From contig NC_061795.1 in assembly GCF_021462225.1 (NCBI RefSeq), positions 3,053,001 through 3,117,000 of the forward strand: 64,000 nucleotides of DNA. The letters run 5' to 3'. Below the pieces are notes generated by a model. The model saw only the letters and a list, made by a program, of their open reading frames with translations, did not search any database and was not told where the DNA came from. The stretch is from Girardinichthys multiradiatus. Its lineage: Eukaryota; Chordata; Actinopteri; Cyprinodontiformes; Goodeidae. Position 1 is the first letter of the stretch; each line of letters opens with the position of its first letter. Positions 47,413-59,546 of the stretch are shown here, one piece after another. Made by a program: the position numbers and the translations under genes.

Positions 47413-48662
47413 TTATTTATTGTACCTCTTTTTTTATGCTCTCAGATGGAAACAAGCTTAATGGCTTAATATGGAACATTTTCTGATTTAAACCATGTTT
47501 ATTAATGTTGCACCATACCATTTTTATTAAATAATGACATGAAAAATCGTATGAAATCCCAAATAAAATGTAAGCAAATTAAACCAGTTTTAATGATTAA
47601 ACTGCAACAGCTTGTTTTCGTCTGTATAAGAAGCCCAGATTGAAAGCATATTAGATTTTAGAATTAGTACCATCGCCAAACTTAGGACAGCTGGATACAA
47701 ACTTGAATTCTTGCTCCAACACAGAAACGTTTCTCAACTACAATACAACATATCAGCCTTGCAGTTCTCTGCTCAACACTGCACACGACTAAAGCTGACT
47801 GAACCAACATATTCTGTTAAATTCTAATCAAAATGTTTGGGTAAAATAAGTTTCCAAGATAATTACTTTTAATGTTATTGGAATGTAGGCAGTGATGAAA
47901 TTTTTATTTACTATCTAATATGATTGATTAAACTTTCAGCAATTTTAATGACTAATATTTAATACTCCTTCAAATTCTTTTTTATACTGTAAGAAATAGT
48001 CATGTAGATCCAAGATTGATGAAAAGCTCAAGATGAGTATTTTTCAAACTGCTAAAGCAAACTGAATCTGAAACTCTGAAAAGGATGTTTTCTGACCCAC
48101 TGCAAAAGCTGAAACATATTTTATATAGTCAGTTTTGAAAGAAAGGTTGTTGTAATTACAGAGAGAGAAGGTCAAAGGTAAAACCATGAACTATGAAATT
48201 TCTGAGGGATGAGAGTCACCACTGAAGTTCATATTTTAATGCTGTACTGACAACATAAATGAGCAAAACTAAGCTCTCCCCCCTTCCAATACTTTCCTAT
48301 GTATGTCATTACTCATGTCTTTCCACGTTTCTCCTGTTATTTCCATTAAAAAGACCACACACAAACAGTAAAAGCTAAAATCCATTTAAAACGCTTTAAA
48401 AATGAGTGTGTTGAATTGAAAGCAATCAACATTATACTCTAATCCTCAGAGGTTTATAATGTGTCATGAATGGGATTATAGACATTGTTTCTCTCTGTTA
48501 TATTACTTCCTAAATTACAGCCAGAAACAGCTTAACCCGCTTAGTTCCCGGAGCTGCTCTGCGCCATGCGTAATCCATCCCCTCTCTCAAGAGCGCCTTC
48601 TCGCCGCAGAAAACACGCACCCAACAGGTTTCAAGTAACCCTCCACCATCTCATCAGGTTAC

Positions 48663-48709
48663 CTGTTCTTCAGACGAGCTTTCAGGAAGTTCTTCCCAAA
48701 TGGAGCCAT
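48663..48709 (-). CDS. RASSF9: RASSF9 coding exon 1 (residues 1-15 plus two bases)
   Basis: Reading minus from 48709, the 47 bases encode MAPFGKNFLKARLKN and leave AG, which joins the first base of exon 2 to make an arginine codon. The N-terminus matches the mammalian RASSF9 start (MAPFGRNLLK as recalled). The exon ends at a good donor, AACAG/GTAACC. The ATG has G at -3 and G at +4, a favourable Kozak context. Phase, length and homology all agree with exon 2, giving 1308 coding bases with the stop. The opposing plus-strand frame at 48566-48925 is a shadow. Confidence 0.92.
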
Positions 48710-49050
48710 GACTCTGGTAAAAAGAAGACAGATGATCTGAAAACGCGCTACAGTCCCAGCAGCATGGCAGGACGCTCGCTACGCTGTGCTGGAATGTTTC
48801 AGTGGGAAAAAGAACAACAACAAAAAAGTTTTCAGAAGCGTCCCGGCTGCAACTCTGTCCGCCCCCATCCGAGGGAGGTGTTTCCTGAGAAACTCTGGTC
48901 TAACTCTGCCCCCTTTCACCTGTAAGAGCTGGCGCAGGTGGAGACGCTGATCCAGATAAGCGAGTGAAATAAAAACTAACTGACATTCTGAGTTAGATTC
49001 TTAACTTCAGGAAAAATCACATAAAAAATGAAGGAGACTGCAGGGCCTTA
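48710..49050 (-). promoter_or_regulatory. RASSF9: RASSF9 5' untranslated region and probable promoter
   Basis: The DNA upstream of the RASSF9 start (48710-48960) is more GC-rich and CpG-bearing than anything nearby, as expected of a promoter. No convincing TATA box was found. The transcription start cannot be placed. Confidence 0.5.
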
Positions 49051-50589
49051 GAACAGAAGTTATGTGAACTGATCCTTATTATCTTGCCAAACTGATTCAT
49101 CTGAAAATACAGCGAAGAAAGATGTGTTTTTGCGCTGAATTACTTGCACTTAGTTGCTCAACCTGCAGGATTTAAACATAACCGAATGCAAATATCAGAG
49201 CAAGTTTTTTTTATTTCTCTCTGTTGATGTCATAAACCTTGAGGTTATTCTAGTGGGAATGATCGGATTGAGCTTTGTGTGCAGTTTACTGCAATTCAAA
49301 CCAGAGTCTAGATTTCTATGCTGAAAAGCGCTCACTCCATTTTACGAGCAATTCTGTTTTTTCCATGCAGCATCATTAACGTCCTGACAAACATTTAACA
49401 AAAGCTGGCAAAAATTCACTCTTTGAAAGTAAAACAGTTTCTAATGGTGACCAATAATCATTTAAATGCAATGAATCCAGGTGGCATCACTGGAAACTAG
49501 AGAACACAATGTTTACAAAATATATGCTCTAAAGTTGTTACATAAAAACCTTCTGACATCAGTAACCAGCAAGAATATCAAACCTTAACAACTTATTGAG
49601 AGTGGGCTCCTAACTACTGGCCAACATAAAACCTCATAATCCAGGAGAATTCCCACTTCAGAACAGTGTTTAGCTTTAACAACTGATAGACAGTGACCAA
49701 AGCCTTCAACAGAGCAGCACAGCCAAACAAAAGCTCTGTTTCACTCAGCAAAGCTAGGCTCTCGCTAATGGTCTCAACATGCTATCAAGCCTGAAGCCTA
49801 AACTGAAAGATGTTGGAAGCTCAGATTCACTGTCCTCAGTAAAGTGAGTTTAACACCACTGTGACCCAAGAGGACGCCAAGCAAGAGAAAATGGCCTGCT
49901 TCAAAATTGACACATGTAGGCAAAACTGAAATTGACAGTGGCCAACATGGACAAGCCAAATGGGTTCTAGAGTAAAGCTTTGTGGCCAGAGAAAAACAAA
50001 AAGTTTGGCCAAGAATAAACAGAGATGTTTTGAGGTGTATGTCTTTTTAAAAATGTACCAGTTTTTTACCATTTCTTTTCAATGATTTAATCACTTCACT
50101 GGTTTTATCAAGTCTTAGATCCAATCATGTGAAACTCAGAATTAGTCTCAGTGCTGTCAAGGGTTTTCATGTTATTTTGTTTGTTTATTTCTATTTTAAA
50201 GTGCTGTTTGTGCTTTTGTTTTTGATTACTTATGGCAACAATGCCCACCCCACAGCAGTTAATACCACGTTGGTGTTCTTTAATGATTATTTTACCAAAA
50301 TCCTTTCTAAGACAAACAACTTTTTTTACCCACTGGTGTTTTAGAATCAACTGGTTTGGATTGTCTTGAGTCACTTTATACTTAAATCAAAATGTATTAC
50401 ACAGAGCAAATTACATGAAAGGTTTAAAATTATACTTTTTCCTCGACAATGGCTTGAATTGTAATCAGATTTTTCTTCTTTTTTTTTTTAAATGAATAAG
50501 AATCAACAGAATAAATTAGGATTAAAGTGTGCCCTTTGTTGTGATCTGGGAGTAAATAAAATAAATACAATTGTTTATAGAAAAATAAA
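49051..50589. other. Intergenic, RASSF9-NTS, nothing recognised
   Basis: AT-rich with no supported gene or element. Confidence 0.45.
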
Positions 50590-51110
50590 AATGCTATTCT
50601 AGTTTTCTTGAAAGTGAACCCACCACCGTGCTTGACAGTTGTCATTAGCTGCTTGTAGTCATACTGTGTATTTTGACCACATATATTCACCATTCTTGCT
50701 TGTTTTGTCAATGAGCCAAAACATGTGTACTGCCATGTTCTATTTAGATAAATATGTATTTTACCTCCCTCAGCCCATTATAAAAAAGGTGTACCTCTCA
50801 GGAACTTTAATATGTAACCCACTGACCGAGGTGTCACTTTGAGATGCAGTTCATGTATTTTTGTTTTGTTGTTGTTTGCTAATTTCTTTATGACAGGGTA
50901 CTATAATTAGTGTTTTGCAGTTATTAATAATCTTTAAACTACACAATTATGATGTGTAAATGGCTAGGGAAGTCCTTTACTTCCAAGACTGATGACTGCC
51001 GTATTGTGTTAACACACACCCCAAGACTCCAGAGCAGTAACACATCTGCTGTTGTAGACCTGATATCACAAAACCTTTTGAATCTTTAGAGGATCTGCAA
51101 GGATGTATTT
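50590..51110 (-). mobile_element. Decayed Tc1-like fragment between RASSF9 and NTS
   Basis: CCACCACCGTGCTTGACAGT (50620-50639) and TTGTGTTAACACACACCCCA (51004-51023), with ACTCCAGAGCAG after it, are two ordered pieces of the Tc1-like family at 21243-22110, in minus orientation. The part between is deleted or unrecognisable. Confidence 0.55.
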
Positions 51111-51748
51111 TTCTTCAGTTATTCTGGATTTTGGTTTAATCTTTTTAATTTCATTTTGTGTAAAACAAGCAAACAAAAATGACACTGTACAATATGTCAC
51201 ACATATTATTTCTCATGTTAAATTAAAATAACTTTAAAAACACAGCAAGGGTATTGTTGAATTTTATATATTTATACAGAAAATGTAATCACTGAAAAAA
51301 GTGTACGTATTTTTCTAATAATGTAGAATCCTACACCTTAACTGACAGTGAGTAATGTACAAAGCATTACTCAGGGACACTTTCAGTTTTCCGTTCCTGA
51401 CAGCTACCTGTTCAGCTTGTTTGAAAACTCATTCAGTAATTAGCAATGAATAATGTTTTTTTTTTTTTTCAAATGGTGACAGAAACAGTGATCTGGACGT
51501 CCTCCCACGTCACCCTCCGCCACTCAGAAACAAGTCTACCGCCAACCTCTTTCTGAGGAGTGCATTCATGTATTTGTAAAACCAAATCTGTCAAACCATG
51601 ACGCGAAAAAAAACAAAAACCTTGTCGCTTCGTGATGCCAAAGTGATGTCTGGGGAGATCGTGACAGGGTGGGGGGGAGGGGTTTATCAGTGGGTGGGAA
51701 GGTAAGGAGAGGAGATGGGTGGGAGTTGGGGTAAAGAGACTGATGCTC

Positions 51749-51772
51749 TGACATCACATGGGCTCTTATATA
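51749..51772 (+). promoter_or_regulatory. NTS: NTS core promoter: CRE-like site and TATA box
   Basis: TGACATCA at 51749-51756 differs from the cAMP response element TGACGTCA by one base. TATATA at 51767-51772 lies 11 bp further on and would place the transcription start at about 51795-51800, giving a 5' untranslated region near 200 bases. Further CRE-like half-sites, CCACGTCA near 51507 and TGATGTC near 51644, lie upstream. Confidence 0.65.
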
Positions 51773-51994
51773 CTGAGGGAATGGAGCCCACTGCACTTCA
51801 CATCCAACCAGGAAGGTGCGAGTACCATCTCAGACCTTGAGGAGAAGAAAAAGAAGAAAAGGGAAAAGAAAAAACAGCAGCAGCGACATTCTAAATTCCT
51901 CCCCTGTTTCTTCAGTAGCACTCTGACCCTTAACCTTATGGACTAGACTCATCCTCAGCCCTTTATTTCACACATTGCTCATTTTGTCATCAAG

Positions 51995-52055
51995 ATGCAG
52001 GCACAGCTGGCATGTATGCTTCTTCTCTGTTTCACATGTGGAGCGCTTTGTACAG
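51995..52055 (+). CDS. NTS: NTS coding exon 1 (signal peptide)
   Basis: Start of the neurotensin/neuromedin N precursor. The 61 bases encode MQAQLACMLLLCFTCGALCT plus one base. It is a short N-terminus and hydrophobic core of a secretory signal peptide, with cleavage probably near the exon end. The mammalian protein has a similar QLVCMLLL core. The ATG has A at -3. The donor is ACAG/GTAAGC (GT at 52056). A TATA box lies about 225 bp upstream. Confidence 0.93.
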
Positions 52056-53478
52056 GTAAGCAACAGGCTTCACTCAACAGCTTCTTTGTTTCTTTCTAAC
52101 ATTTCATTTATTGGACCAAAAGTACTAAAATAATCAGTGTTTTCTCCCTGGTTTGACATTATTTATAGACTGCAACCAGTTATGGTTTTACAAAGTTTCT
52201 GCAACATCAGATGTTTCGGTATTGTAAGATTTTTAATGCGAACTGTTTCAAACTGCCAAGATGAATTGTGGCTATTTTCTGGTGAATGTTGTTGGATATT
52301 TGGAAAAAGTCATATAAAACAAATGAATTTACAATATGCATACCGTTTATTTGCATAACAAATATAGAAAAAATGGTTGTTTAATCTCAAGACAAGTTTC
52401 AAACGTCAGCATCTTATTATTCCTTTGAAATTGTTTATTTAGTATCACATATCCCCAGTCTGGCAAACAAAATAAATCCAATTCATAAAAAAATCAACAA
52501 AATAATTAGACTTGTAAAATTAATGCCTAAAATCATTTTACTCAGATTAGTTAATTAGATTTGTCAAATATTTTGGTTAGATTCTAATTGTACTGCTTTA
52601 TATGGAATGTATTTTCTCATGATATTTTTCCATATATATATATATATATATATTTATAGATATATATATTATTATTATTCAAATATTGGTACACTATCAA
52701 CAGGTAAAAATTAAAGCATGCATTTAAAATTAATCAGTTGCAAACAAGTCTTCTGGTTTGTTAAAAAGAAAATAACATTTTTATAATTTGTGATTAAGGC
52801 ATAAAACGTTAATGAAATAGTCATAAAGGCTTGGATTATTATTTTAACTATGTTGCATTTAAACCTTTGCAATACCTTTTTTGTTTTGGAAGCAAAACAT
52901 TAATAAACCATCCCTAGCTGTTAAACATGCCAGCTTGCCAACTACTAGATGCAAGCTCCTGCCAAATTCTTGCCCCAGCAGCGAATAAACATAACAGTCG
53001 ACCGAAACAGCATCTTGATGTAGATTCTCATCAAAATGTTTAGATATGATTTGTTACCAAAATAAAGCTCTTCAGCCATTATTAAACATTGAATTTACAG
53101 TCTAATATTCTGAATCAAGGTCATTCTAATGGCAAATTTGTCGTAATCTCAAAAATTCTTTTTTATAGTGTACTCTCAACATTTGTTCCTATTTGTTTTA
53201 ACCTAAAGGTCTAGAAATGAGCTTAATGCCCTGTTTCCTTAAACTTTTTATGTATTGGTCCTAAAAAGCAAGGATTAATTTGGACATTTCATGTTCAGTT
53301 GAAATCAGAATTCATTGGTATGAATTGAATCATTAACCCCCAAAAACACTTCCTCAACAGGATCTAAAACTTGCGGTGCAAATAAGTCATTCAGAAATCC
53401 TACATTTAAAACTATCCCTAGTTGTAACATAAATTTCCACACTGGGCTGATGGTTTTACCCTCATGTTTCTCTGACAG
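52056..53478 (+). other. NTS: NTS intron 1
   Basis: 1423 bp, GTAAGC to TCTGACAG, phase 1. AT-rich, with a (TA)n microsatellite at about 52632-52670. No other feature recognised. Confidence 0.9.
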
Positions 53479-53540
53479 ATGTCGACCAGGAGCAGCGAGG
53501 GCTCGCAGAGGAGCTCCTCACCAGCCTCTTCGCCTCTAAG
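53479..53540 (+). CDS. NTS: NTS coding exon 2
   Basis: 62 bases after TCTGACAG, continuing the codon split by intron 1 to give Asp. Encodes DVDQEQRGLAEELLTSLFASK, an acidic helix-prone segment at the start of the propeptide, equivalent to the mammalian segment after the signal peptide. Ends at AAG/GTACAT in phase 0. Confidence 0.9.
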
Positions 53541-56500
53541 GTACATTCTTTTTGCTCCTGTAACATCAGACAATCAGTCTCCAAAAATTGTCCTGTACCG
53601 GGTGTTTTAGTGACCTTCCATTTCCACCTTTACCCACACAGGCCGCCCAGGTGTCCTTTCATGAAAACCCTTGTTGGAAGCTTCAGGCCTTGCTTGTGTT
53701 AATGCTGAGCGGGTGATAAATAATCAAACGGAAGAGAGCACTCAGACTCCTTGATGTAGCTGTTATTTTGGTTGACTGAGGGAAATTATGTTTTTGTTTA
53801 ATCCATTTGAGATCTTTCCAGTAAGATAATGCACATACTGATAACGAAACGAAAAGGAGAAAAGTGAGTCACTTGTTGCTTTTGGACTTTTGTCACAGGA
53901 CCCTAAGGGTTTTAGAAGCAATTTCCACCTGGAATTACATAACTGAAATAAATCAAGAATAGCTCCATAGTTAAAAAGTCTAAATGCAAACTATTGGGAC
54001 CTGTAAAATGGTAAGAGATTAAAGAATAATTTTCCAGTGGAACCACTACTGCTACTCTTACAATGTAAGATTTCTTTTTGATTAAACAAAGACAAAATCC
54101 AACTTTTTTTTAAACCTTTGCGTGGGGGTTTGCTGCAAGAAGAAAACAGCGTGTCCTAGCTAGACCCACCGGTGGGTCCGTCGGTTGATCATGTCTAATC
54201 AATGACATGCATGCCTGAGAGATAAAGTCTATATGAAAGGATCTAGAAGGATGCAGAGACTGGCTAATGGGATTCAGATGGCCCTCACAACACCCTAATG
54301 ACAGCACATCCTCCTCCTTTTCTCAGTCTGAAAAATAACCGGGCAGCTCGCATAGGGATGTGACAGTGACAAATCAGCCATGTGATTTATAGCTGCTGAT
54401 GCTCAGCGCGCGCTCAGGGGTGGTGATCGTGATTATAAGTTGCCGGATGACTGATAGAATGTTCGAGAAACTGGAGGGAGAACTATTATAAAAAGAGGAT
54501 TACTGTCACTCTTCATTTCAACAATATTCATGATCATTCAGATTGAATGACCTGCTGGGCCTCGTATCTCGTCTGATGAGATACAAGAGGTAGTCTCTTA
54601 TCTGAACTTGTAAAAATAATACAGAAAGCATTTAGCTGTTAAACTGAGTTGTTTACCGCTGACCTCTGTTCACAGTTTACAGTGTTGAAATAGTGAAGCT
54701 TTGGTTGTAGCTGCCCTTGTATGGATGCTACTATGAGGACAGAGAGAACAACATTGAATTGTTTTAAAAACACAACCATGACCTGAAAAGGCCCCAATCA
54801 GTCAGTGTATTTACAGCTAAACTGAAGCTGTTTTAGTCTGTGATCCAAGATTGATTTCCAAATGTCGGCGGCTTATTGTTTCTTTGACAGTTCTTTATCT
54901 CTAACATGGCAAACAGAAGAACCTCACACTAATATTACAAACTATTAGTCTCTAACCAATACAATTTGCATTAAATTTTAATGAGTATTTCTCTGTAGCT
55001 TAACAGCTAAAATACACTAAATACTAATTTCCAAGATCATTTTACTCAAAGCGCTTCATTTAATTACCCAAAAAAATGTGTTTTTATTTGACCAAATTGT
55101 TTTGGACACAACAGGCAAAACATATTCATGTTAAATAAATCAAAGTATGAAACATCTACACAGTAGTTAATGGACATGATATCGGCATGCATATAACATT
55201 TTTTCAGTCTAGAATTATCTACCTAAATATATATTTAAATCCTTCAAACTAACATCCAAGCTTAAGGATAAAGTTTAACAGTTACTGTTAGTTAAATGTT
55301 ACTGAAATAGTAATGATTTAAAACTTAAGTAAAACTTTTAAATCTAGTGTACCAAGGTGGTTTGTAAACCTTTTACCTAACAACCCCATCTAAGATTAGC
55401 AGTGACTGCATCAGATTAGCCTCTTACGGCCATCCTGTGGGCGCAGACGGGATTTGGCATGTTTTTTTGTCCCTATCAAAAAACAAACAGTAACACCTGA
55501 AAACCGCCTCATAACTACTGAAAGTTTAAGTTGTCTTTAAAAAAATGGGACGGAGCACAAAGTTTTTCTGCTAATTTTACAGCCATGAAGTCAAAATTAT
55601 TCTATGTGGCCTTCATATAATTCTGGTTTTAAGAAAAGCTTAGCTTGCTAGCACGTTTGACTTTAGCTTTCACTAACCTAGCTAAAACTGGATACGAACT
55701 ATTTCTTGCTCCAACAAAGAAACTTTGTATGAAGAGTCCTAGCTTTTACTCAGTTTAATATCTACAAACATATCAACGGAAATGTTCACCAGCCTTACTG
55801 TTCTGCTTCACATGACAAATGGGAATCACAAATGACACATGATGTTAAAATTGAACTTTTACTAAAGATTACATTTACTAATTAATTTGCTTGAATAAAA
55901 TACAATTATTTTTAATACTAATGTTTATTATTCTCCAAAACTCCTTCTACAATGCATATTTGTTTAGTCTCTTAGCATCATGCTTTACTCTCCCACTCGA
56001 TGCAGGTCAACCGATTCTCAGAGGACATCTATAATGAATTTGGTTGCTCACACTGCTCACCTGATAGCATGAAGAATATTTTAAAAACGTCAAACAGGAG
56101 GTGGGATGAGTCTGAAAGAGGTTGTTAAAACTGATGAGAGTTAAGAGCTCAGTCTTCACCAGAAAGGGAATCAATATTTTTATTGACATTAAGAGCCAGT
56201 TTGTGGACTGGACATATAATAGTCAATAAAGCTTACACTATAGTATGATTTGTTTTAACTCTCTAGCAATGGTTAGGGTAACAAGAGGCAAAACATTTTA
56301 AATTCTAATAAGAACATTGGATTACACTGCATTAGGCTGAGTTTGAGCTATTTTTACTTGAATCTAACATTTAAAACTTTGACTGAAGACAACTCAAAGT
56401 AAATCCATCAGCTTTTTTATTTGATTTTTTCTTCAGCTCAACTCAGACTTCACTCTTAAATTCTTCTCTCCAAACCAGGATCTTGGTTCTCACTTTCACA

Positions 56501-56569
56501 TCCAAAATTCAATTTAGAGCCTGATCCCGGTTCCAGCTGACCGCCCCCATGCATCTCTTTCTGTTGCAG
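53541..56569 (+). other. NTS: NTS intron 2
   Basis: 3029 bp, phase 0, GTACAT to CTGTTGCAG. Mostly AT-rich. The interval 54120-54480 is less AT-rich and includes a perfect 16-bp palindrome (54163-54178); no transposon was recognised there. Confidence 0.88.
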
Positions 56570-56773
56570 ATGAAACACAATAGGCAGAGTGCCCCCTACT
56601 GGCACGTAACGTTGACCAACCTGTGTAGGTTGGTGGGCAGCCTGCGGCAGGAGGCGTGGAGCGGAGAGGAGGGGGAGGACGTTTCCGAGCTGAGGGAAGG
56701 GAGCCTCCAGCTGTTGGAGGAGCTGTACAGCCTCCAACACATCTGCAGAGCGCTGAGGAGCCGGGAGGAGAGG
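56570..56773 (+). CDS. NTS: NTS coding exon 3
   Basis: 204 bases, 68 codons, phase 0 at both ends, between TGTTGCAG and GTGAGA. Encodes the middle of the propeptide, residues 42-109. YWHVTLTNLCRLV corresponds to the conserved WK-TLLNVCSLV block of mammals. LLEELYSLQHICRAL corresponds to LTIYQLHKICHSRA. GC-rich compared with its introns. Opposite-strand frames here are shadows. Confidence 0.92.
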
Positions 56774-58757
56774 GTGAGAGCCACACAGGGACGCACACAT
56801 TCCTCATAAACAGCCAGATCTTTGAAGAACTGCTAACATTTTAACGGATTCTTTCTGCCATTTGCTTTGCACTTTAATGTATTACTCAAGATGAACTGCA
56901 TTGTTTTCCTTGTAACTAGGTCAGTTCTCAATTTTGAGAGCTGTGCAGGGGGTGTCTAAGGTTTATTAAAGGGGTTGTCATATGGGGACTGCTAATAATG
57001 TTAGAATGCCACACCAAAAGCAAAAAGCATAGGAAAATTCAGGTGTTTTTTATTCCACCAGTCATATACAGTATAGGCTATTTGATGCCATCTTATTAGA
57101 CATGAGCTGGAAGGGTATTCTCACAGTATTGAGTAAAAATGCAAAGGTTTTGCAAGATCACAAGATATTCACATAAAACTTTATAACAAAAATGTAAAAC
57201 ATGGTCTTATTGCTTTTATTTAAACAAAAAGGAACCATTATTCAAACAAAAATAATGTTGGTCAATACACTGTCAATATTTAGTTTTTCTTATGTTCACC
57301 CATCGCTGTGGTTTGGCTCAGCCAAAAAACAGGACAGGATTTGTACAGCTTTATGGTCAGGAAAAGGGACACAGCTCTGCAGGCCCCACACATCCTGGAC
57401 ACAAACTGTTTAGTCTTTAACCTTCAAGTCAGTGCTACAGAAAACTATTTGTAAAAACCATCTGCCACAGAGACAGTTTTGTCCCCCAGGCTGTCCTCTG
57501 ATGAACACAGTGAACACCTCACAGTCTGAGTAGTCAGCAACTCTGTTGTGAAACAAAATAGCTTATTTGGCACTAACTTGCCATCTTGTTTGTGCTCACA
57601 ATCTCGGCCGATACATCTGACTCTGATTATTAAGTATGGACAATGTTGTCTATAATAATTATTTACATATAGATAAACACCTGCTATGTGTAGTAGCAGT
57701 CTTCACTGCCTTAGTGCATTCTGCTCTTTATAAAATAACATAGGTCTAACAAGCTATGTGCTTGGATAGTCAACCTACAGTCAGCTGTATAACAGATGCA
57801 TGTTACTGATAGCTTGTAAAATGTTTCTCTAATTAGTGTTTGATGGGAGTTCTCAATATGTTTCTGTGCACTGTAAGTTAGCTGACAGTGCACAGAAAGT
57901 GGCTGAAAGAAAGCTATGACACTTTTCCCTTGCATCCAAGAAATGCACTTTTGGCTATTGTTTCTGGTCTCAACTTTAGCTCAAACTCTATTTAAAATAT
58001 CACAGGCTTGCTACATGAGTTATTCCAGTTAGTTAATCAGTTTATATCAGTCTCCTATACCTTTAAGTCTCTATAAAGCAAATAATGCCAAAAGGTAATG
58101 TTATTCTGCACAATAATCCTTTGACAACAACAATGAAATTCAGCAGGTGTTTACTATTTTTTGTTTTGTCCATGTAATCAGAATAAAAATAAAAAAATGT
58201 TATAGATAATACTATCATAACTATTTGTTATATAATATATTTCAGGAAGTAGGATTAATTGTTGCTTTTCTTTTTTAAATAAACGCAATTAGATCTTGAT
58301 CTGTTTTTGTGTAAACACTATGAATTAACAGCCACAGCTGAGATATTGCAGACAAATCACCGACAAAATAAAAATAATCCAGCTAAGCCAATATTAGCTT
58401 GTCATAGCTGATATGACAACTGATATGAAAACAGCCACATATTAGCCCACGTTTCATCTCTCTTGTGGTAAACGTTCCTCTTTAAGGTCTCCCCTCACTG
58501 TTTCATCTTCCTTTCAAGGAGGCTTTCCTCCTTTTTTTTCTTTAAATGTTAACACAGCGCCTGCAGATTAGCACCTGTTTCACCATGCATGAATGTGCAG
58601 AGCAAGTGCACTCCTTTAATCACAGTTACGCCAGCTCAGCCACCCATTACACTTCCTCTGAGCAACAAAACATATGTTTCCTCTCAGAACCCCCTGCCCC
58701 CCCAGCACACCCACAGAATATGTAACGCTCTCCTCTCTCTTTCTCTACTCCTCACAG
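56774..58757 (+). other. NTS: NTS intron 3
   Basis: 1984 bp, phase 0, GTGAGA to CTCCTCACAG. AT-rich; no element or gene recognised. Confidence 0.88.
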
Positions 58758-58901
58758 TTACTCCGAGACTCTGTGGAATATTCTGAGGAGAACAGTGACG
58801 CTCCCCTGAAACGAAAATCCCCGTACATCCTGAAGAGGCAAGCTGTGCACAACACCAAGTCGCGGAGGCCTTATATCTTAAAGCGAAGCGAAGCTTACTG
58901 A
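58758..58901 (+). CDS. NTS: NTS coding exon 4, carrying neuromedin N and neurotensin
   Basis: 144 bases ending in TGA; residues 110-156 of a 156-residue precursor (mammals about 170). KR pairs at 127-128, 135-136 and 151-152 bracket the peptides. The first is KSPYIL, a neuromedin N-like hexapeptide (KIPYIL in mammals). The second is QAVHNTKSRRPYIL, 14 residues, with the RRPYIL receptor-binding end of neurotensin unchanged and an N-terminal Gln able to form pyroglutamate. A short tail, SEAY, follows. Prohormone convertases would cut at the KR sites, as known for the family. The peptides act through G-protein coupled neurotensin receptors. Confidence 0.97.
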   Translation, partial: LLRDSVEYSEENSDAPLKRKSPYILKRQAVHNTKSRRPYILKRSEAY

Positions 58902-59059
58902 CAGCCATCGCTCGGACAAGACAAGAGGACCACCCAGTGATAATATATGTTTTCTGTCTTTGTGTGGCTGCAGAGTTTATTTTTTCCTGTTGTTTTTCTC
59001 CAGTGAGAACCTAGGATTGTATGTCCAGCACTGAGGCCATTCATTATTCTGCTACTGAC

Positions 59060-59065
59060 AATAAA
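59060..59065 (+). terminator. NTS: NTS poly(A) signal
   Basis: AATAAA 159 bp after the NTS stop codon, giving a short 3' untranslated region. A G/T-rich stretch follows at about 59090-59100. Confidence 0.7.
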
Positions 59066-59099
59066 AAGTGAAGCACTGTACACATTGTGTTTTCTCTGA

Positions 59100-59546
59100 G
59101 GAGCTGTATTTATATATTTCTTTGTTGCAATGTAAAAGATTGTTCTGTTTCAGGGTACGATTAAAGGAATCCTTGTACAAAGCTACTCTGATCTGAAAGT
59201 TTGTACTCTTGTTTAGCTGCTGCTGTTATGACGGCAGTCCACGGCAAAAATGAACACAGTCTCTAGTTGTCTCAGTCTGTTTGTGTAAGGCTTGTTTCAT
59301 CATTGCAGAAAATGAAAACCCTACAGATTTCTGTTAGTTGATTCTTGTAAGAATACTGCAAGCTGTACAGATACAAAAGTATTAAAAGATTCTGGCTTTT
59401 ATTCTTTCAAGACGTTTAGTGAAAGCAAATATATAGGCAGTGCCAGTGGTGAAAATACAAATGCAAATCTTTTGAAGTATGTCTCTACTAGCTTTTCACA
59501 TTACATACTGATGTTTTTCGTTTCAGAATAGCTCAAGCTAAGCTTG
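59100..59546. other. Gene-free stretch after NTS
   Basis: Nothing recognised. Confidence 0.45.

Larger units (their letters stand above)
35286..48662 (-). other. RASSF9: RASSF9 intron, 13,377 bp
   Basis: Donor GTAACC at the high-coordinate end and acceptor CATTCAG at the low end. The interior is AT-rich and holds only transposon remnants (annotated separately); no other gene was seen. Unremarkable gene-free parts are 35440-36746, 37431-38040, 38391-39469, 39961-45139 and 45491-47292. Confidence 0.9.

Noticed and set aside
48566..48925. 119-codon plus-strand frame in GC-rich DNA
   Set aside because: It runs antisense across RASSF9 exon 1 and its 5' region; no protein resemblance.
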